Assembly: GCA_023430285.1 (NCBI GenBank)
Contig: JAEZAV010000062.1
Coordinates: forward strand, 1 to 8,647
DNA from: Methanobacteriota archaeon
GTDB taxonomy: Archaea > Methanobacteriota > Methanobacteria > Methanobacteriales > Methanobacteriaceae
Direction: 5' to 3'
Length of the DNA: 8,647 bases
A program made the translations under genes and the position numbers. Positions 7,060-8,647 of the stretch are shown here, piece after piece. Position 1 is the stretch's first letter. The number at the start of each line of letters is the position of its first letter. The notes below the pieces were generated by a model. It saw only the letters and a program-made list of their open reading frames with translations. It was not told the DNA's origin and did no database searches.

Positions 7060-8373
7060 ATGTATCATTTGACATCCAAATTGGTGATCTACAAAAATAT
7101 CAACAAAAATAGTGTACTGTTTAGATTGGCTGCCATCTGCCAAAAACTTGATAGTGGCGATTATTTTAGGGAAGATCTGATTTCAGATATTTATGTTGAG
7201 ATCAATCGTCTGCTTGATCTTTCGACGCAGTACGGCTTTGATAAAAATCTTTGGCATAATTATCTGGCCTTCATTTTAGCCATGGCTCAAAACCCATTCA
7301 CACTTGTTTCAGAAAAGGTTGGAATCAACACGGGCACCGTAAACAAATTTGTAAAGAACGATTACAAGATTTTCAAACAATTGTTTGACTATGACTTTTC
7401 CAAATTAGAAAATGAACTAGAAATTAATTGTTTTTCCATTATCACAGACTATGATGCTGTTGTGAAAAGTGAACAGATCTTCAACAAAAATGTGAGTGAG
7501 AAGGTTCAGCAGCTTAGTAACTCTATTGAACAGGCCAAGGATGAAAAAGAACTGTATAAAATAGTTACAGATTTTTACAAGTTACATGGTGTTGGAGATA
7601 TTGGGCTAAATAAAGCATTTCGTGTTTCCAATGATGACAAATCAAACATACTTTGCCCCATCACCACAACCAGTGATATAAAATTAGAAGACCTGGTGGG
7701 TTACGAATCTCAAAAGAAAGAGCTTTTACAAAATACCGAAGCCTTTGTTAGTGGGCGAAAAGCAAACAATGTACTTCTCTATGGAGATGCTGGAACCGGT
7801 AAATCTGCAAGTATCAAAGCAATATTGAATCAGTACTACGATCAGGGCCTCAGAATGATCGAAGTCTACAAACATGAATTCAAAGAACTACCAAAAATAA
7901 TTGATGCAATAAAAAATAGAAATTATCGTTTCATAATTTACATGGATGATTTATCATTTGAAGAGTTTGAAATTGAGTATAAATATTTAAAAGCTGTTAT
8001 AGAGGGCGGTTTAGAAACAAAACCTGAAAACGTACTTATCTATGCAACATCAAACAGGCGTCATCTAATCAGGGAAACTTGGAGTGATCGTTCGGATATG
8101 TCTGAGGATGAACTCCATCGTTCAGACACCGTTAATGAAAAAGTATCGCTTGCTGAAAGGTTCGGTGTGAAAATTGGATATTACAATCCCCAAAGGAAAG
8201 ATTTCTTCAACATTGTCATAACCCTTGCAAGAAGACATCCTGAAATCAAACTAACAGATGAAGAATTGAAAGCACAGGCAAATATATGGGAAATACGCCA
8301 TGGTGGAATGTCCGGACGCACTGCACAACAGTTCATAGATTCATTACTCGGAACTGTTGGTAATCATGACTGA
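7060..8373 (+). CDS. DUF815-family AAA+ ATPase
   Basis: A 437-residue soluble protein. Residues 1-200 form a mainly helical N-terminal part without a motif I recognise. The ATPase domain begins near LEDLVGYESQKKELL (209-223), with Walker A GDAGTGKS (242-249), Walker B FIIYMDD (291-297), a sensor-1-like ATSNRRH (329-335) and a sensor-2-like region GGMSGRTAQQF (415-425). NRRHL and the following acidic DRSD...DELHRSD segment are typical of the DUF815 family, whose function is not established to my knowledge; the fold suggests a remodelling or loading ATPase. I chose ATG 7060 over TTG 7054 because AAGGAGA at 7047-7053 is correctly spaced. This strong purine-rich site differs from the GGTGA type of the other genes. 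It stands alone, followed by T-runs. The family is common in clostridia, so transfer is possible. Confidence 0.88.
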   Translation: MYHLTSKLVIYKNINKNSVLFRLAAICQKLDSGDYFREDLISDIYVEINRLLDLSTQYGFDKNLWHNYLAFILAMAQNPFTLVSEKVGINTGTVNKFVKNDYKIFKQLFDYDFSKLENELEINCFSIITDYDAVVKSEQIFNKNVSEKVQQLSNSIEQAKDEKELYKIVTDFYKLHGVGDIGLNKAFRVSNDDKSNILCPITTTSDIKLEDLVGYESQKKELLQNTEAFVSGRKANNVLLYGDAGTGKSASIKAILNQYYDQGLRMIEVYKHEFKELPKIIDAIKNRNYRFIIYMDDLSFEEFEIEYKYLKAVIEGGLETKPENVLIYATSNRRHLIRETWSDRSDMSEDELHRSDTVNEKVSLAERFGVKIGYYNPQRKDFFNIVITLARRHPEIKLTDEELKAQANIWEIRHGGMSGRTAQQFIDSLLGTVGNHD

Positions 8374-8647
8374 TTCATGTTACAAATCATTCCAAATTTC
8401 TTTTTAAAATTAAATTGTCCGATATCCATTGAAAAATATTCATTTTCTCTTTTTTAATCCTGAGTAAAACAGCACTGCTTGACTCTTAACTTTTGTTTAG
8501 AGAATTTACTTGATTTCTCCATGATATTTTATTTCATACACAGTTTTTATCAATCCAATGTACCTATATTAATTAGTGATAAATGATAATATTAAGAAAA
8601 TTATTTAGAATTATATGAATCATGATCATTAACTATTGGGCAAGGGT
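8374..8647. other. AT-rich tail of the window
   Basis: No gene is supported here. After the terminator the sequence is very AT-rich. TTATATGA at about 8611-8618 and the palindrome ATGATCAT just after it could belong to the promoter of a gene beyond the window, but this is weak. Confidence 0.4.
8442..8455 (+). terminator. T-rich terminator after the DUF815 gene
   Basis: A pyrimidine stretch with a run of four and a run of six Ts lies about 70 bases after the stop codon. A shorter T5 run at 8401-8405 may act as an earlier stop. Both fit archaeal oligo-T termination. Confidence 0.55.

Overview
The window looks like chromosomal DNA of a hydrogenotrophic methanogen of the Methanobacteriales, most likely Methanobacterium. 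The evidence is a full-length F420-dependent methylene-H4MPT reductase (Mer), a methyl-coenzyme M reductase activation ATPase (AtwA, component A2), TATA boxes of the methanogen box A type (TTTATATA) and GGTGA-type ribosome binding sites. The DNA is AT-rich, and the intergenic stretches more so. The species call is an inference from gene content.

Layout. 1-753 has no convincing gene. It holds a slightly GC-richer minus-strand patch with a decayed-looking open frame (about 85-360) and short inverted repeats, and ends in the upstream region of mer. mer (754-1719, +) stands alone and ends in a T-rich terminator. 1745-1970 is dense in repeats: a 13-bp tandem repeat, three copies of CAGTATTCAA (one inverted), two palindromes and a textbook TATA box. 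The TATA box sits at a distance that implies a leaderless transcript for the next gene. That gene (1971-2564, +) is a DUF134 helix-turn-helix protein with two cysteine clusters. It lies 42 bases before atwA (2607-4199, +), probably in one operon. A 26-codon membrane-peptide ORF and a TATA box share the gap before a membrane-bound PAS histidine kinase (4364-5713, +). A spore-photolyase-like radical SAM gene (5781-6761, -) converges on the kinase. After a divergent intergenic region comes a DUF815 AAA+ ATPase (7060-8373, +). The window closes with a T-rich terminator and AT-rich DNA.

How the genes relate. Mer catalyses a C1-carrier step of CO2 reduction to methane, and AtwA helps activate the enzyme of the last step, so two entries serve core methanogenesis. 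The DUF134 gene is placed to be a regulator that controls itself and atwA through the repeated motif in front of it. This is the most interesting testable idea here. The kinase has no response regulator or output domain nearby. The radical SAM and DUF815 genes have no visible functional link to their neighbours. I see no tRNA, rRNA, CRISPR array or intact mobile element, and most of the window is ordinary.
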